Positions 16,592 through 25,054 of a DNA stretch of 64,000 nucleotides are shown piece by piece. A program made the position numbers and the translations under genes. The stretch is taken from contig CANMIH010000013.1 in NCBI GenBank assembly GCA_947497905.1, forward strand, positions 1 through 64,000, read 5' to 3'. Under the pieces are notes generated by a model. It was given only the letters and a program-made list of their open reading frames with translations. It ran no database searches and was not told the origin of the DNA. This stretch comes from an uncultured Pelagimonas sp. Lineage in GTDB: Bacteria; Pseudomonadota; Alphaproteobacteria; Rhodobacterales; Rhodobacteraceae. The stretch's first letter is position 1; each line of letters begins with the position of its first letter.

Positions 16592-17316
16592 GTAAGGGCA
16601 CCATCTATGGCGTGGGCCTTGGCCCGGGCGATCCCGAGCTGATGAGCGTGCGGTCAGATCGTCTGACACGCACCACCAAACATGTGGCCTTTTTCCGCAA
16701 AGAAGGCCGCCGTGGGCGGGCTTTTGGGATTGTGGACGGGATGATGCGCGAGGATCGCATTGAATTCCCTATGGAATACCCCGTGACCACCGAGATCCCT
16801 TTGTCGGACCCGCGCTATAACGAAGTTCTGTCGCAGTTCTATGAAGACTGCTGCGCGCATCTGCGGGCTTTGGCGGAAGAGGGTCACGATGTAGCGGTGC
16901 TCTGTGAGGGGGATCCGTTTTTCTACGGCTCTTTCATGCATCTATATACTCGTTTGAAAGACCATGTTCCGGTGCAGGTTGTGCCGGCCATCACCGGGAT
17001 GGCAGCGGCCTGGACTGCTACGGGTGCGCCGATCACCTGGGGTGACGACGTCATGTCGACCATCATGGGCACGCTCGACGAAGAGACCATGACCCAGCGC
17101 ATGACGGATGCGGATGCGATCATTGTCATGAAGATTGGACAGAACATCGACAAGATCCGCCGCTCGCTCAAGGCCGCGGGCCGGTATGAGGATGCGTGGA
17201 TCGTGGAATATGCCGCAATGGCAGAACAGACAGTCACCCGATTGGCGGAATGTGAGGGCAAAGTGACCCCGTATTTCTCAATTGTTGTGGTGCATGGACA
17301 GGGGCGCAGACCATGA
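16588..17316 (+). CDS. cobI: Precorrin-2 C(20)-methyltransferase (CobI)
   Basis: SAM-dependent tetrapyrrole methyltransferase of 242 aa acting on precorrin-2. It has YGVGLGPGDPELMSVRSDRL at the N-terminus, AVLCEGDPFFYGSFMHLY near residue 103, and VVPAITGMAAAWTATGAPI, all in family order. It overlaps cobH and cobJ by ATGA, so translation is coupled across cobG-H-I-J. Confidence 0.95.
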   Translation: MSKGTIYGVGLGPGDPELMSVRSDRLTRTTKHVAFFRKEGRRGRAFGIVDGMMREDRIEFPMEYPVTTEIPLSDPRYNEVLSQFYEDCCAHLRALAEEGHDVAVLCEGDPFFYGSFMHLYTRLKDHVPVQVVPAITGMAAAWTATGAPITWGDDVMSTIMGTLDEETMTQRMTDADAIIVMKIGQNIDKIRRSLKAAGRYEDAWIVEYAAMAEQTVTRLAECEGKVTPYFSIVVVHGQGRRP

Positions 17317-18068
17317 CGGGTTGGGTAGCCATTGCCGGACTGGGGCCGGGACGTGAGGATCTTGTCACCGAAGAGGTGCGCGCGGTTTTGGAAGAAGCCA
17401 CCGATGTAGTGGGCTATATCCCCTATGTGGCGCGGGTGGCAGAACGTCCGGGCCTGACACTGCATGCCTCTGATAATCGGGTTGAGCTTGATCGCTCGCA
17501 GCACGCGCTTCAGATGGCTTCCGAAGGCCGCAAGGTGGTTGTTGTGTCCTCCGGGGATCCCGGTGTTTTTGCCATGGCGTCGGCTGTGCTTGAAGCGGTT
17601 GACGATGGCCCGGAAGAATGGCGCGAGCTTGATATTCGTGTCCTGCCCGGCATCACGGCTATGCTCGCGGCCAGTGCGCGCTGTGGTGCGCCTTTGGGGC
17701 ATGATTTCTGCGCCATCAACCTGAGCGACAATCTCAAACCGTGGTCTCTGATCGAAAAACGTCTGCGTCTGGCGGTCGAGGGTGATTTTGCGATGGGATT
17801 CTACAACCCTCGTTCCAAATCACGCCCCGAAGGGTTTGAGCGCATGCTCGAAATCCTGCGTGAAACCTGTGAGCCTGAGCGCCTGATCATCTTTGCCCGT
17901 GCGGTCACAACGCCGGAAGAAGAGATCAAAGTGGTGCCTCTGTCCGAGGCCACGCCGGATATGGCGGATATGCGCACCATGGTTCTGGTGGGCTCCAGCC
18001 GGACAAAAGTGATCGCCCGCCAAACCGGAGCTGATTTCGTCTATACGCCGCGGTTCACACCAGAATGA
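17313..18068 (+). CDS. cobJ: Precorrin-3B C(17)-methyltransferase (CobJ)
   Basis: SAM-dependent ring-contracting methyltransferase of 251 aa. Typical segments are GLGPGREDLVTEEVRAVLEE, VVGYIPYVARV, VVSSGDPGVFAMASAVLEA, GITAMLAASARCGAPLGHDF and FYNPRSKSR. The last 28 bp overlap the 3' end of cobK, which is read on the other strand. That overlap leaves no room for a separate terminator. Confidence 0.96.
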   Translation: MTGWVAIAGLGPGREDLVTEEVRAVLEEATDVVGYIPYVARVAERPGLTLHASDNRVELDRSQHALQMASEGRKVVVVSSGDPGVFAMASAVLEAVDDGPEEWRELDIRVLPGITAMLAASARCGAPLGHDFCAINLSDNLKPWSLIEKRLRLAVEGDFAMGFYNPRSKSRPEGFERMLEILRETCEPERLIIFARAVTTPEEEIKVVPLSEATPDMADMRTMVLVGSSRTKVIARQTGADFVYTPRFTPE

Positions 18069-18793
18069 TCCAACCAGTCCAGAACGCCCTGGACCGAGTG
18101 GGTCTCGGTGCGTGGGGGCAGGGTAGGGCGGTCGATCATCACGATCGGCAGCCCAAGGTGCCGTGCGGCGTCAATCTTGGCCCGCGCGCCGGTGCCTCCC
18201 GAGTTCTTGGACACGATCAGATCAATCCGATGATCGCGCAACAGCGCGCAGTCTTCGTCAAACCCAAAGGGGCCCCGGGCAATGATCGCCTGAGCCTTGG
18301 GAAACGGCAAAGCGTCGGGCGCATCGACCAGACGCAGCACGTAGTGGTGCTGGGGATTGGGTGCGAAGTCGTCGAGATGCATGCGCCCAACCGCCAGAAA
18401 CACGCGCTTGGCCTCTCCTTGCAGGGCCGCAACCGCGCCGGAGATGTTGGGCACATGGTGCCAGATGTCGCCGTCCTGAGCCTGCCACGGGGCGCGGGTC
18501 AGCGCGCACAGCGGCGTGTTGGTCTCTGCGCAGGCGGAAATTGCGTTTCGGCTCATTTGATCGGCAAAGGGATGCGTGGCATCAATCACATGGGTGATCC
18601 CCTCGTTGCGGATGTAGTCGCGCAGACCCGCCACACCCCGAAAGCCCCCCACACGCGTGGGCAGCGGCAGCGGTTTGGGATTGGCCACACGGCCCGCAAG
18701 CGAGACAATCGCCGGGTCCTGCCGCTCGGCCAAGGCACGGCACAGGGCGCTGGCTTCGGTGGTGCCACCCAGAACAAGAAGGCTGTGGGACAT
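18041..18793 (-). CDS. cobK: Precorrin-6A reductase (CobK), inverted inside the cob operon
   Basis: NADPH-dependent reduction of precorrin-6A to precorrin-6B. The 250-aa protein starts MSHSLLVLGGTTEASALCRAL with the nucleotide-binding GGTTEA motif. It also has THVIDATHPFADQMSRNA and VSKNSGGTGARAKIDAA. Unlike its neighbours it lies on the minus strand. Its 3' end overlaps cobJ by 28 bp, and its start codon shares the bases CATG (18791-18794) with the start codon of cobL. Any promoter must therefore lie inside cobL, and its transcript is antisense to the long operon mRNA. Confidence 0.94.
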   Translation of the reverse strand: MSHSLLVLGGTTEASALCRALAERQDPAIVSLAGRVANPKPLPLPTRVGGFRGVAGLRDYIRNEGITHVIDATHPFADQMSRNAISACAETNTPLCALTRAPWQAQDGDIWHHVPNISGAVAALQGEAKRVFLAVGRMHLDDFAPNPQHHYVLRLVDAPDALPFPKAQAIIARGPFGFDEDCALLRDHRIDLIVSKNSGGTGARAKIDAARHLGLPIVMIDRPTLPPRTETHSVQGVLDWLDHSGVNRGV

Positions 18794-19997
18794 GTCTGAC
18801 GCTCCGCTCTCAAAAACACCGTGGTTAACCATCATCGGATTGGGCGAAGATGGTCCGGCGGGACTGTCTAGCGCAAGCCTGAGCGCCTTGGAAGAGGCTG
18901 AGGTGGTCATGGGCCCACCGCGTCATTTGTCGCTTTTGCCCGAAGGGCGCGCCGAACGCATCGCATGGCCTGTGCCGTTTTCAGACGGGTTAGAGGTTTT
19001 GGACGGATTGCGGGGGCGGCCAACGGTTGTTCTGGCCTCAGGCGATCCCTTTTGGTTTGGCGCAGGCAGCGTCATGGCGCGTCGGTTTGAACCGGGCGAG
19101 TGGCGGGCCTTCCCCGGCGCATCGGTCTTTTCCATGGCGGCGGCGCGTCTGGGCTGGCCTCTGGAAAAAACCGAGTGTCTTGGATTGCATGCGGCCCCTC
19201 TGTCACGCCTGCGCCCTGTTCTGGCCCCGGGCAAGCGGATCATTGTGACTCTTCGGGATGGCGAGGCAGTTGCCGCATTGGCGGCTTATCTGGATGGCGC
19301 AGGGTTTGGAGCCTCGGAACTGGCGATTTTTGAAGCGCTGGGCGGACCGCGTGAGAGGCGCACAGTGGGGCGTGCGGATGCGCTGACCGGTGATTTTGGT
19401 CATCCGGTCTGTGTCGCGATTGCCGTGGAGGGTGACGGCGCTGTTCTGTCGCGTGGGTCTGGCCAGTCGGATGAGATTTTCGACAGCGACGGTGTGATGA
19501 CCAAACGCCCGGTGCGGGCGCTTACCCTGTCGGCACTGGCGCCGAAACCCTTTGAAACCCTGTGGGACATTGGCGGCGGGTCTGGGTCGATTGCCATTGA
19601 GTGGTTGCTGAGTGACCCATCCACGCAGGCCATCAGCATCGAAACCCGCGCAGACCGTGCCGAGCGTATTCGCGACAACGCGCGGGATCTTGGCGTGGAT
19701 CGATTGCAGGTCGTGGTGGGCAAAGCGCCCGACGCGCTTGGAGATTTGGCCAGACCGGATGTGATCTTTGTCGGTGGGGGCCTGTCGGATGCACTGATGG
19801 ACGAGCTCAAAGGGTTCACTGGCGTGCGTTTAGTGGCCAATGCGGTGACGCTTGAAAGCGAAGCCTGCCTGATCCGCTGGCAATCACAGCTGGGTGGAGA
19901 GCTGTTGCGCATCGAACTGGCGCAAGCTGCCCCTCTTGGGCCGCGTCTGGGATGGAAATCGGCCTACCCGGTGGTGCAATGGAGTGTCACGCTGTGA
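18792..19997 (+). CDS. cobL: Precorrin-6Y C(5,15)-methyltransferase (decarboxylating), CobL
   Basis: Fusion of the CbiE-like and CbiT-like enzymes, 401 aa. The N-terminal half is a tetrapyrrole methylase with TIIGLGEDGPAGLSSASL and VLASGDPFWFGAGS. The C-terminal half is a Rossmann-type SAM methyltransferase with DIGGGSGSIAIEWL near residues 262-275. I start at MSDAPLSKTPWL because upstream codons lie in the cobK gene. This ATG overlaps the divergent cobK start by two bases. The stop overlaps cobE as GTGA. Confidence 0.95.
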   Translation: MSDAPLSKTPWLTIIGLGEDGPAGLSSASLSALEEAEVVMGPPRHLSLLPEGRAERIAWPVPFSDGLEVLDGLRGRPTVVLASGDPFWFGAGSVMARRFEPGEWRAFPGASVFSMAAARLGWPLEKTECLGLHAAPLSRLRPVLAPGKRIIVTLRDGEAVAALAAYLDGAGFGASELAIFEALGGPRERRTVGRADALTGDFGHPVCVAIAVEGDGAVLSRGSGQSDEIFDSDGVMTKRPVRALTLSALAPKPFETLWDIGGGSGSIAIEWLLSDPSTQAISIETRADRAERIRDNARDLGVDRLQVVVGKAPDALGDLARPDVIFVGGGLSDALMDELKGFTGVRLVANAVTLESEACLIRWQSQLGGELLRIELAQAAPLGPRLGWKSAYPVVQWSVTL

Positions 19998-20356
19998 TCG
20001 TCGCGGGGTTTGGGTTTCGTACCTCAGCCACGGTTGAGAGCCTGCGCGAGGCATTGTCGCTGACCGGTGGCTCACCCGATGCGCTGGCCACAGCAGAGGA
20101 CAAAGCCCGCCAGCCCGTGTTTCAGGCGCTGGCCAAAGAATTAAACCTGCCCGTGATCGCCGTTGACAGCGCGGCGCTGGTTGCGCAGGAGGTCACAACG
20201 CAGTCTCAGGCGGCGCTTGCCGCCCGTGGGACCGGCAGCGTGGCAGAGGCTGCGGCATTGGCCGCTTTGAAACACCCCGCGCAGGTGCTCTGCGCACGAC
20301 AGATATCGAACGACCGGCAAGCGACCTGTGCGCTGGCTGAAGGAGACAGGACATGA
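19994..20356 (+). CDS. cobE: Cobalamin biosynthesis protein CobE
   Basis: Small protein (120 aa) of the CobE/CbiG C-terminal domain family, required in the aerobic pathway; its precise reaction is unsettled. Seen are [43 protein letters not shown] and [16 protein letters not shown] use the GTG at 19994, which overlaps the cobL stop as GTGA with a GGAG upstream. An ATG 15 bp upstream would lie inside cobL. It overlaps cobM by ATGA. Confidence 0.9.
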   Translation: MIVAGFGFRTSATVESLREALSLTGGSPDALATAEDKARQPVFQALAKELNLPVIAVDSAALVAQEVTTQSQAALAARGTGSVAEAAALAALKHPAQVLCARQISNDRQATCALAEGDRT

Positions 20357-21147
20357 CGGTACATTTCATTGGTGCAGGCCCCGGGGCGGCTGATCTGCTG
20401 ACACTGCGCGGACGCGATATCATCGCCTCGTGCCCTGTTTGTCTTTACGCCGGATCTCTGGTGCCCGAGGCGATTTTGGGCCACTGCCCCGAAGGCGCAA
20501 AGATCGTGAACACGGCGGCGCTGGATCTGGATCAGATCATGGCCGAAATTCAGGCCGCCCATGCCGAGGGTAAAGATGTGGCGCGTCTGCATTCCGGTGA
20601 TCTCTCGGTCTGGTCTGCACTGGGTGAACAGCTGCGCCGGCTGCGCGAGCTGGAAATTCCCTATTCTGTTACCCCCGGTGTGCCGGCCTTTGCGGCGGCT
20701 TCGGCGGCTTTGGGACAAGAGCTCACCCTGCCGGGTGTGGCGCAGTCGGTCATCCTGACCCGCACACCGGGCCGCGCTTCGAGCATGCCCGATGGGGAAA
20801 CCCTTGAGAACTTTGGGCGCACCGGTGCGACCCTGGCGTTGCATCTGTCGATCGGCAATCTGGCGAAGGTCGTGGAAGATCTGGTGCCACATTACGGGGC
20901 CGAGTGTCCGGTGGCTGTGGTTTACCGCGCAAGCTGGCCGGATGAGAAGATCATCCGAGCGACGCTCAGCACAGTAGAAGAGAGCATTGGCGAGGGTATC
21001 ACCCGTACGGCGCTGATCCTTGTTGGACCTGCCCTTGCGGCAGAAGGGTTTCAGGAAAGCTGTCTCTATTCGGTAGATTATGACCGCCGCTATCGTCCGC
21101 AAAGCGCAGAGAGCCCCTGGGCCAGCTGGCAGCACGGCGACGATTGA
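20353..21147 (+). CDS. cobM: Precorrin-4 C(11)-methyltransferase (CobM)
   Basis: SAM-dependent methyltransferase of 264 aa. It has the N-terminal [49 protein letters not shown], and [20 protein letters not shown]. It overlaps the end of cobE by ATGA and is followed by a 91-bp gap with a palindromic repeat, the largest break within this operon after the riboswitch. Confidence 0.96.
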   Translation: MTVHFIGAGPGAADLLTLRGRDIIASCPVCLYAGSLVPEAILGHCPEGAKIVNTAALDLDQIMAEIQAAHAEGKDVARLHSGDLSVWSALGEQLRRLRELEIPYSVTPGVPAFAAASAALGQELTLPGVAQSVILTRTPGRASSMPDGETLENFGRTGATLALHLSIGNLAKVVEDLVPHYGAECPVAVVYRASWPDEKIIRATLSTVEESIGEGITRTALILVGPALAAEGFQESCLYSVDYDRRYRPQSAESPWASWQHGDD

Positions 21148-21155
21148 TCGGGATC

Positions 21156-21215
21156 GGGGGCGCTGCCCCCGTCGCCCTAGGGCGACTCCCCCGGAGTATT
21201 TTGGAACAGAAGACG
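21156..21215 (+). repeat. Two-hairpin palindromic intergenic repeat
   Basis: The first stem is GGGGGC/GCCCCC, the second GTCGCCC/GGGCGAC, followed by TCCCCCGGAGTATTTTGGAA and CAGAAGAC. It shares layout and conserved 3' tail with the copy inside cobN at 12063-12125, while both second stems keep pairing despite sequence change. Similar GGGGGC-type elements are, to my knowledge, common after genes in roseobacters. Confidence 0.8.
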
Positions 21216-21238
21216 CGCACTGAGCTTGGGAGAGGCAA

Positions 21239-22552
21239 ATGATACAGGGCATAATGGTTTCAGCCCCCTCGTCGGGGACAGGGAAAACCACGGTCATGTT
21301 GGGCCTGCTCCGGGCACTGGCCGATGATGGGATGACGGTGCAACCGTTCAAATCGGGGCCGGATTACATTGACCCGGCTTTCCATCAGGCGGCCTGTGGG
21401 CGCGCTTCGTTCAACCTTGACACCTGGGCGATGGACGACGGGCTGTTGAATGCGATTTCTGCACAGGCGGAAGGCGCCGAGATCTGTGTCGGCGAAGGTT
21501 CGATGGGCCTGTTTGACGGGGTGGCGACGCGCGGCCAGAGCGGGTTTGGCTCAAGCGCCGAGACCGCACAGCGTCTGGGTTGGCCGGTTGTTTTGGTGGT
21601 CGATGTGGGTGGTCAGGCGCAGTCAGCGGCGGCTGTGGCGCTTGGGTTCAAGATGTACAATCCAGAGGTCAAAATTGCCGGCGTGATCTTGAACCGGGTA
21701 GCCAGCCCGCGCCACGAACGTCTAACCCGTCTGGGGATGGATCAGGCTGGATTGCCTGTGCTGGGCGTGCTGCCGCGTCGCGGGGATCTGGCGCTGCCCG
21801 AGCGGCATCTGGGGTTGATCCAGGCCGTGGAACACCCGGATCTGAACGCCGCCATTGCGGGCTATGCCGAGTTTTTGCGCGAACACGTGGATCTGGATGC
21901 CATCAAAGCGGCGGCTTTGGGGCATGATTTGCCAACGGGAGGCGCATTGCCCAAGCCTCCGGCGCAACGGATTGCCTTGGCGCGGGATGCCGCGTTTTCC
22001 TTTACCTATCCGCATCTTGTGGCCGGTTGGCGTGCGGCGGGTGCTGAGATCCTGCCCTTTTCGCCGCTGGCGGATGAAGCGCCAGATGTAGAGGCCGATC
22101 TGGTCTGGTTGCCCGGCGGCTATCCAGAGCTGCATGCGGGGAAACTTGCAGCGGCACAGACCTTTCTGACCGGATTGCGCAAACACGCCGAAACCAAGCC
22201 TGTGCATGGAGAATGCGGGGGCTATATGGCGCTGGGCGCGGGGTTGATCGACAAAGACGGCACGCGTCATGAAATGGCGGGGCTACTTGGGTTGGTCACC
22301 AGCTATGAAAAGCGCAAATTCCATCTGGGCTATCGCCGTGCGGTTCTGAACGATGGCGGCATGCCGGGCTTTGGAGCGGGTGCCGCGTTGCGCGGGCATG
22401 AGTTCCACTATTCCAGCATCCTTGAACAGCCTGATACGCCTTTGGCGCAGGTCTTTGATGCGGATGGCAACCCTGTGCCTGAAACCGGGTCACGCCGGGG
22501 CCATGTCACGGGAACTTTTTTTCACTTGATCACGGAGGAGGCGGCAGGATGA
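21239..22552 (+). CDS. cobB: Hydrogenobyrinic (cobyrinic) acid a,c-diamide synthase (CobB)
   Basis: Glutamine-dependent amidation of the a and c side chains before cobalt insertion by CobN. The 437-aa protein has P-loop VSAPSSGTGKTTVMLGLL at the N-terminus, KSGPDYIDPAFH, and VGEGSMGLFDG. The C-terminal glutamine amidotransferase domain includes WLPGGYPELHAGKLA and HGECGGYMALG with the nucleophilic Cys. A GAGAGG lies before the ATG. It overlaps cobA by ATGA. Confidence 0.96.
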   Translation: MIQGIMVSAPSSGTGKTTVMLGLLRALADDGMTVQPFKSGPDYIDPAFHQAACGRASFNLDTWAMDDGLLNAISAQAEGAEICVGEGSMGLFDGVATRGQSGFGSSAETAQRLGWPVVLVVDVGGQAQSAAAVALGFKMYNPEVKIAGVILNRVASPRHERLTRLGMDQAGLPVLGVLPRRGDLALPERHLGLIQAVEHPDLNAAIAGYAEFLREHVDLDAIKAAALGHDLPTGGALPKPPAQRIALARDAAFSFTYPHLVAGWRAAGAEILPFSPLADEAPDVEADLVWLPGGYPELHAGKLAAAQTFLTGLRKHAETKPVHGECGGYMALGAGLIDKDGTRHEMAGLLGLVTSYEKRKFHLGYRRAVLNDGGMPGFGAGAALRGHEFHYSSILEQPDTPLAQVFDADGNPVPETGSRRGHVTGTFFHLITEEAAG

Positions 22553-23286
22553 GCACGCCCTTGGTGAGCTTTGTCAGTTCCGGCCCGGGTGATCCCGAGC
22601 TGTTGACCGTCAAAGCGGTGGATCGGCTGCAGAAGGCCGATGTTGTGTTGTTCGATGATTTGTCCTCTGGGCCAATCCTGTCCCATGTGCGCCCTGAGGC
22701 CGATCTGATTGGTGTGGGCAAACGGGCCGGACGGCCAAGCCCCAAACAGGATCATGTCAGCCAGCTTTTGGTGGATTATGCCGAAACCGGACAGCGGGTG
22801 GTGCGCCTGAAATCTGGGGACAGCGGGCTGTTTGGTCGGTTGGAAGAAGAGATGGTGGCGCTTAAGGCTGCGGGTCTCGACTATGAGATTATTCCGGGCA
22901 TCCCCTCGGCGGTGGCGGCTGCTGCGGCCTGTGGTATTCCACTCACCCGGCGCCTGACCGCGCGCCGTGTGCAGTTTGCCACCGGGCATGATGTGACCGG
23001 AGAATTGCCGCCAGACACCAATCTGGATGCGCTGGCCGATCCAAAGGCCACAACCGTGATTTTCATGGGCAAGCGCACCTTCCCTAAACTGGCTGCAGCA
23101 CTAATTGAGCGGGGGCTGCCTGCGGATATGCCTGCGGTTCTCGCCGAAGCGGTCTCGACGCCTGAGCAAAAGCTGACACGCCTGACGGTGCAGGGGTTGG
23201 CGGATCAATTGGCGGATGAGATTGGTGATAAACCCGCGCTGGTGCTTTATGGGCCGCTGGCCGAGATGGAGAGCGCAGATGATTGA
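22549..23286 (+). CDS. cobA: Uroporphyrinogen-III C-methyltransferase (CobA)
   Basis: First committed enzyme, making precorrin-2 from uroporphyrinogen III with two SAM. The 245-aa single-domain protein has VSSGPGDPELLTVKAVDRL, VLFDDLSSGPILSHV, and VGKRAGRPSPKQDH. The loop usually written GGDPFVFGRG reads SGDSGLFGRL, and IPGIPSAVAAAAACGIPLT follows. No CysG-type dehydrogenase/chelatase domain is fused. It overlaps cobB by ATGA and cobF by 8 bp. Confidence 0.93.
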   Translation: MSTPLVSFVSSGPGDPELLTVKAVDRLQKADVVLFDDLSSGPILSHVRPEADLIGVGKRAGRPSPKQDHVSQLLVDYAETGQRVVRLKSGDSGLFGRLEEEMVALKAAGLDYEIIPGIPSAVAAAAACGIPLTRRLTARRVQFATGHDVTGELPPDTNLDALADPKATTVIFMGKRTFPKLAAALIERGLPADMPAVLAEAVSTPEQKLTRLTVQGLADQLADEIGDKPALVLYGPLAEMESADD

Positions 23287-24019
23287 TCTCTGGCTGATCG
23301 GCATTGGCACGGGCAACCCGGATCATGTGACCGGCGAGGCGCAAAAGGCACTGCGCGAGGCCGCGCTTATTCTGGTGCCGCGCAAAGGCCCGGATAAGGC
23401 TGATCTGGCAGGACTGCGCCACGATATTCTGACCGCAGCTGGGGCGACCGCCAAGGTGGCGGAATTTGATATGCCGGTGCGCGATCCCGCGCTGCCGTAT
23501 CAGGAACGCGTGGCGCAGTGGCACGATGAGATCGCAGAGATCTGGAAGGCCACCATGGCAGACTACGCGGTAGACGGACCCGTTGCCTTGCTGGTCTGGG
23601 GCGATCCGGGGCTCTATGACAGCACACTGCGCATCGCGGATCGGTTCACGCCAAAGCCCAATATCCGTGTGGTGCCCGGAGTGACCGCGCTGCAGGCACT
23701 GACATCGGCCCACGCCATTCCGTTTAACACGGTCAACGGCGCGGTTGTGGTGTCAACCGGACGGCGTCTGCGCGATCATGGCTGGCCGGATGGAGCCGAG
23801 ACTGTGATTGTGATGTTGGATGGCGAATGCAGCTTTCAACAGCTTGATCCCGCAGGGATTCAGATCTGGTGGGGCGGGTTCCTTGGCATGAAGGAACAGG
23901 TGCTTGAGCATGGGGATCTGGCCGAAGCGGGCCCGCGCATCGTTGCAACCCGTGCGGCTGCGCGTGAGGCCCATGGCTGGATCATGGACACCTATCTGCT
24001 GCGCAAGCTTGCTCAGTAA
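23279..24019 (+). CDS. cobF: Precorrin-6A synthase (deacetylating), CobF
   Basis: SAM-dependent C-1 methyltransferase that also expels the acetyl group, specific to the aerobic pathway. The 246-aa protein begins MIDLWLIGIGTGNPDHVTGE and has LVPRKGPDKADLAGLRHDIL, LLVWGDPGLYDSTLRIADR and VVPGVTALQALTSAHAIP. I choose the Met at 23279 because upstream codons lie inside cobA and GGAGAG is suitably placed. Last gene of the operon; only 3 bp separate its stop from the stop of the convergent binding-protein gene. Confidence 0.93.
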   Translation: MIDLWLIGIGTGNPDHVTGEAQKALREAALILVPRKGPDKADLAGLRHDILTAAGATAKVAEFDMPVRDPALPYQERVAQWHDEIAEIWKATMADYAVDGPVALLVWGDPGLYDSTLRIADRFTPKPNIRVVPGVTALQALTSAHAIPFNTVNGAVVVSTGRRLRDHGWPDGAETVIVMLDGECSFQQLDPAGIQIWWGGFLGMKEQVLEHGDLAEAGPRIVATRAAAREAHGWIMDTYLLRKLAQ

Positions 24020-24022
24020 CGC

Positions 24023-25054
24023 CTAGGGCAATGCCTGAAACAGAGAGTTTTCCCAGTTCTTGAGAAAACTTTCGCGTTTCAACTGATCTAAAAAGACCAA
24101 AAGCCCCGGTCCAAAGCGGATCGGGCGCAGCGCGCTATTGGCTTGCAACTCGGCGGGATCAATGGCGGGCAGGCCGCTGGCTTTGACAAGGTCGGGCCGG
24201 TTGCGCAGGGTGATGAGAAAATCAATCATATCCTGCGCGGCGGCGGTGTTCTTGGCGTTGTGAGGTACAAGTGCGGTGCGCGACATCACGTTCACATAGT
24301 CGTTGAGCGGGATGATGTGAAATCCGCCGTCTTTGAGGTGCGCCGCCGCATATGATCCCAGCACGTTATAGGCCACGGCGAGTTTGCCCGAGGCCACGTC
24401 CCGGATCATATCCGAGGAACAACAATAAAGCTTGGCCTCTAGCCGCCCCATAACCTCCATCAACCGCCAGAAGGCTTCAGAGTTGCGACTGTCCTGAGTG
24501 GCCATCAGATAGCCAAAGCCTGAACTGCGCACATCATAGGTGCCAATCCGGCCCATAAACCGAACAGGTTCGGCGCGCAGAGCGGTGACAAGCTCATCCC
24601 GGGTGCGCGGTGCCGTTTCGGGGGTAAAGAACGACTCTGAAACCACAATAACTGCTGGCTCCTGCGTGAAGGCATAGAGCTGATTGCGCCATGTGGCCCA
24701 ATCCGGCAGTTCGGTTGCGGCGGCGGAGACATAAGTCTGTGCAAAGCCATCGTTGGCGAGTTTGGTCTGCAAATCCATTGCGGAGGAAATGGCCAGATCG
24801 AAGCTGGCCCCATCGTCATAGATCGCGGTCATCAACTCGGTTGTGGAAGTGACGGTATAATCCACGGTCAATCCCGGTTGATCGGTCAAAAAAGCGCGAA
24901 TGACGGGGTCAAACACATCAAGATCTGCGGTTGAGATCACGCGAAGGACCGCGCGTTCATCCTCTGCTGGATAGACCCGGTGGGCTTCAATTTCAAAGGC
25001 GCTGAGGGCCGTGGCCCAGCCCAGAATCACAGCGGCAAGATAAGTGAGACGCAT
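24023..25054 (-). CDS. Periplasmic extracellular solute-binding protein linked to a two-component system
   Basis: A 343-aa exported binding protein with signal peptide MRLTYLAAVILGWATALSA. The body resembles iron/polyamine-type binding proteins (VLRVISTADLDVFDPVIRAF, ATWRNQLYAFTQEPAVIVV, VRSSGFGYLMATQDSRNS, VAYNVLGSYA). No ABC permease or ATPase accompanies it. It overlaps the histidine kinase gene by 28 bp. I infer that it presents a ligand to the kinase rather than feeding a transporter; direct evidence is lacking. The ligand is unknown but may be the carboxylate taken up by TctCBA. Confidence 0.8.
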   Translation of the reverse strand: MRLTYLAAVILGWATALSAFEIEAHRVYPAEDERAVLRVISTADLDVFDPVIRAFLTDQPGLTVDYTVTSTTELMTAIYDDGASFDLAISSAMDLQTKLANDGFAQTYVSAAATELPDWATWRNQLYAFTQEPAVIVVSESFFTPETAPRTRDELVTALRAEPVRFMGRIGTYDVRSSGFGYLMATQDSRNSEAFWRLMEVMGRLEAKLYCCSSDMIRDVASGKLAVAYNVLGSYAAAHLKDGGFHIIPLNDYVNVMSRTALVPHNAKNTAAAQDMIDFLITLRNRPDLVKASGLPAIDPAELQANSALRPIRFGPGLLVFLDQLKRESFLKNWENSLFQALP

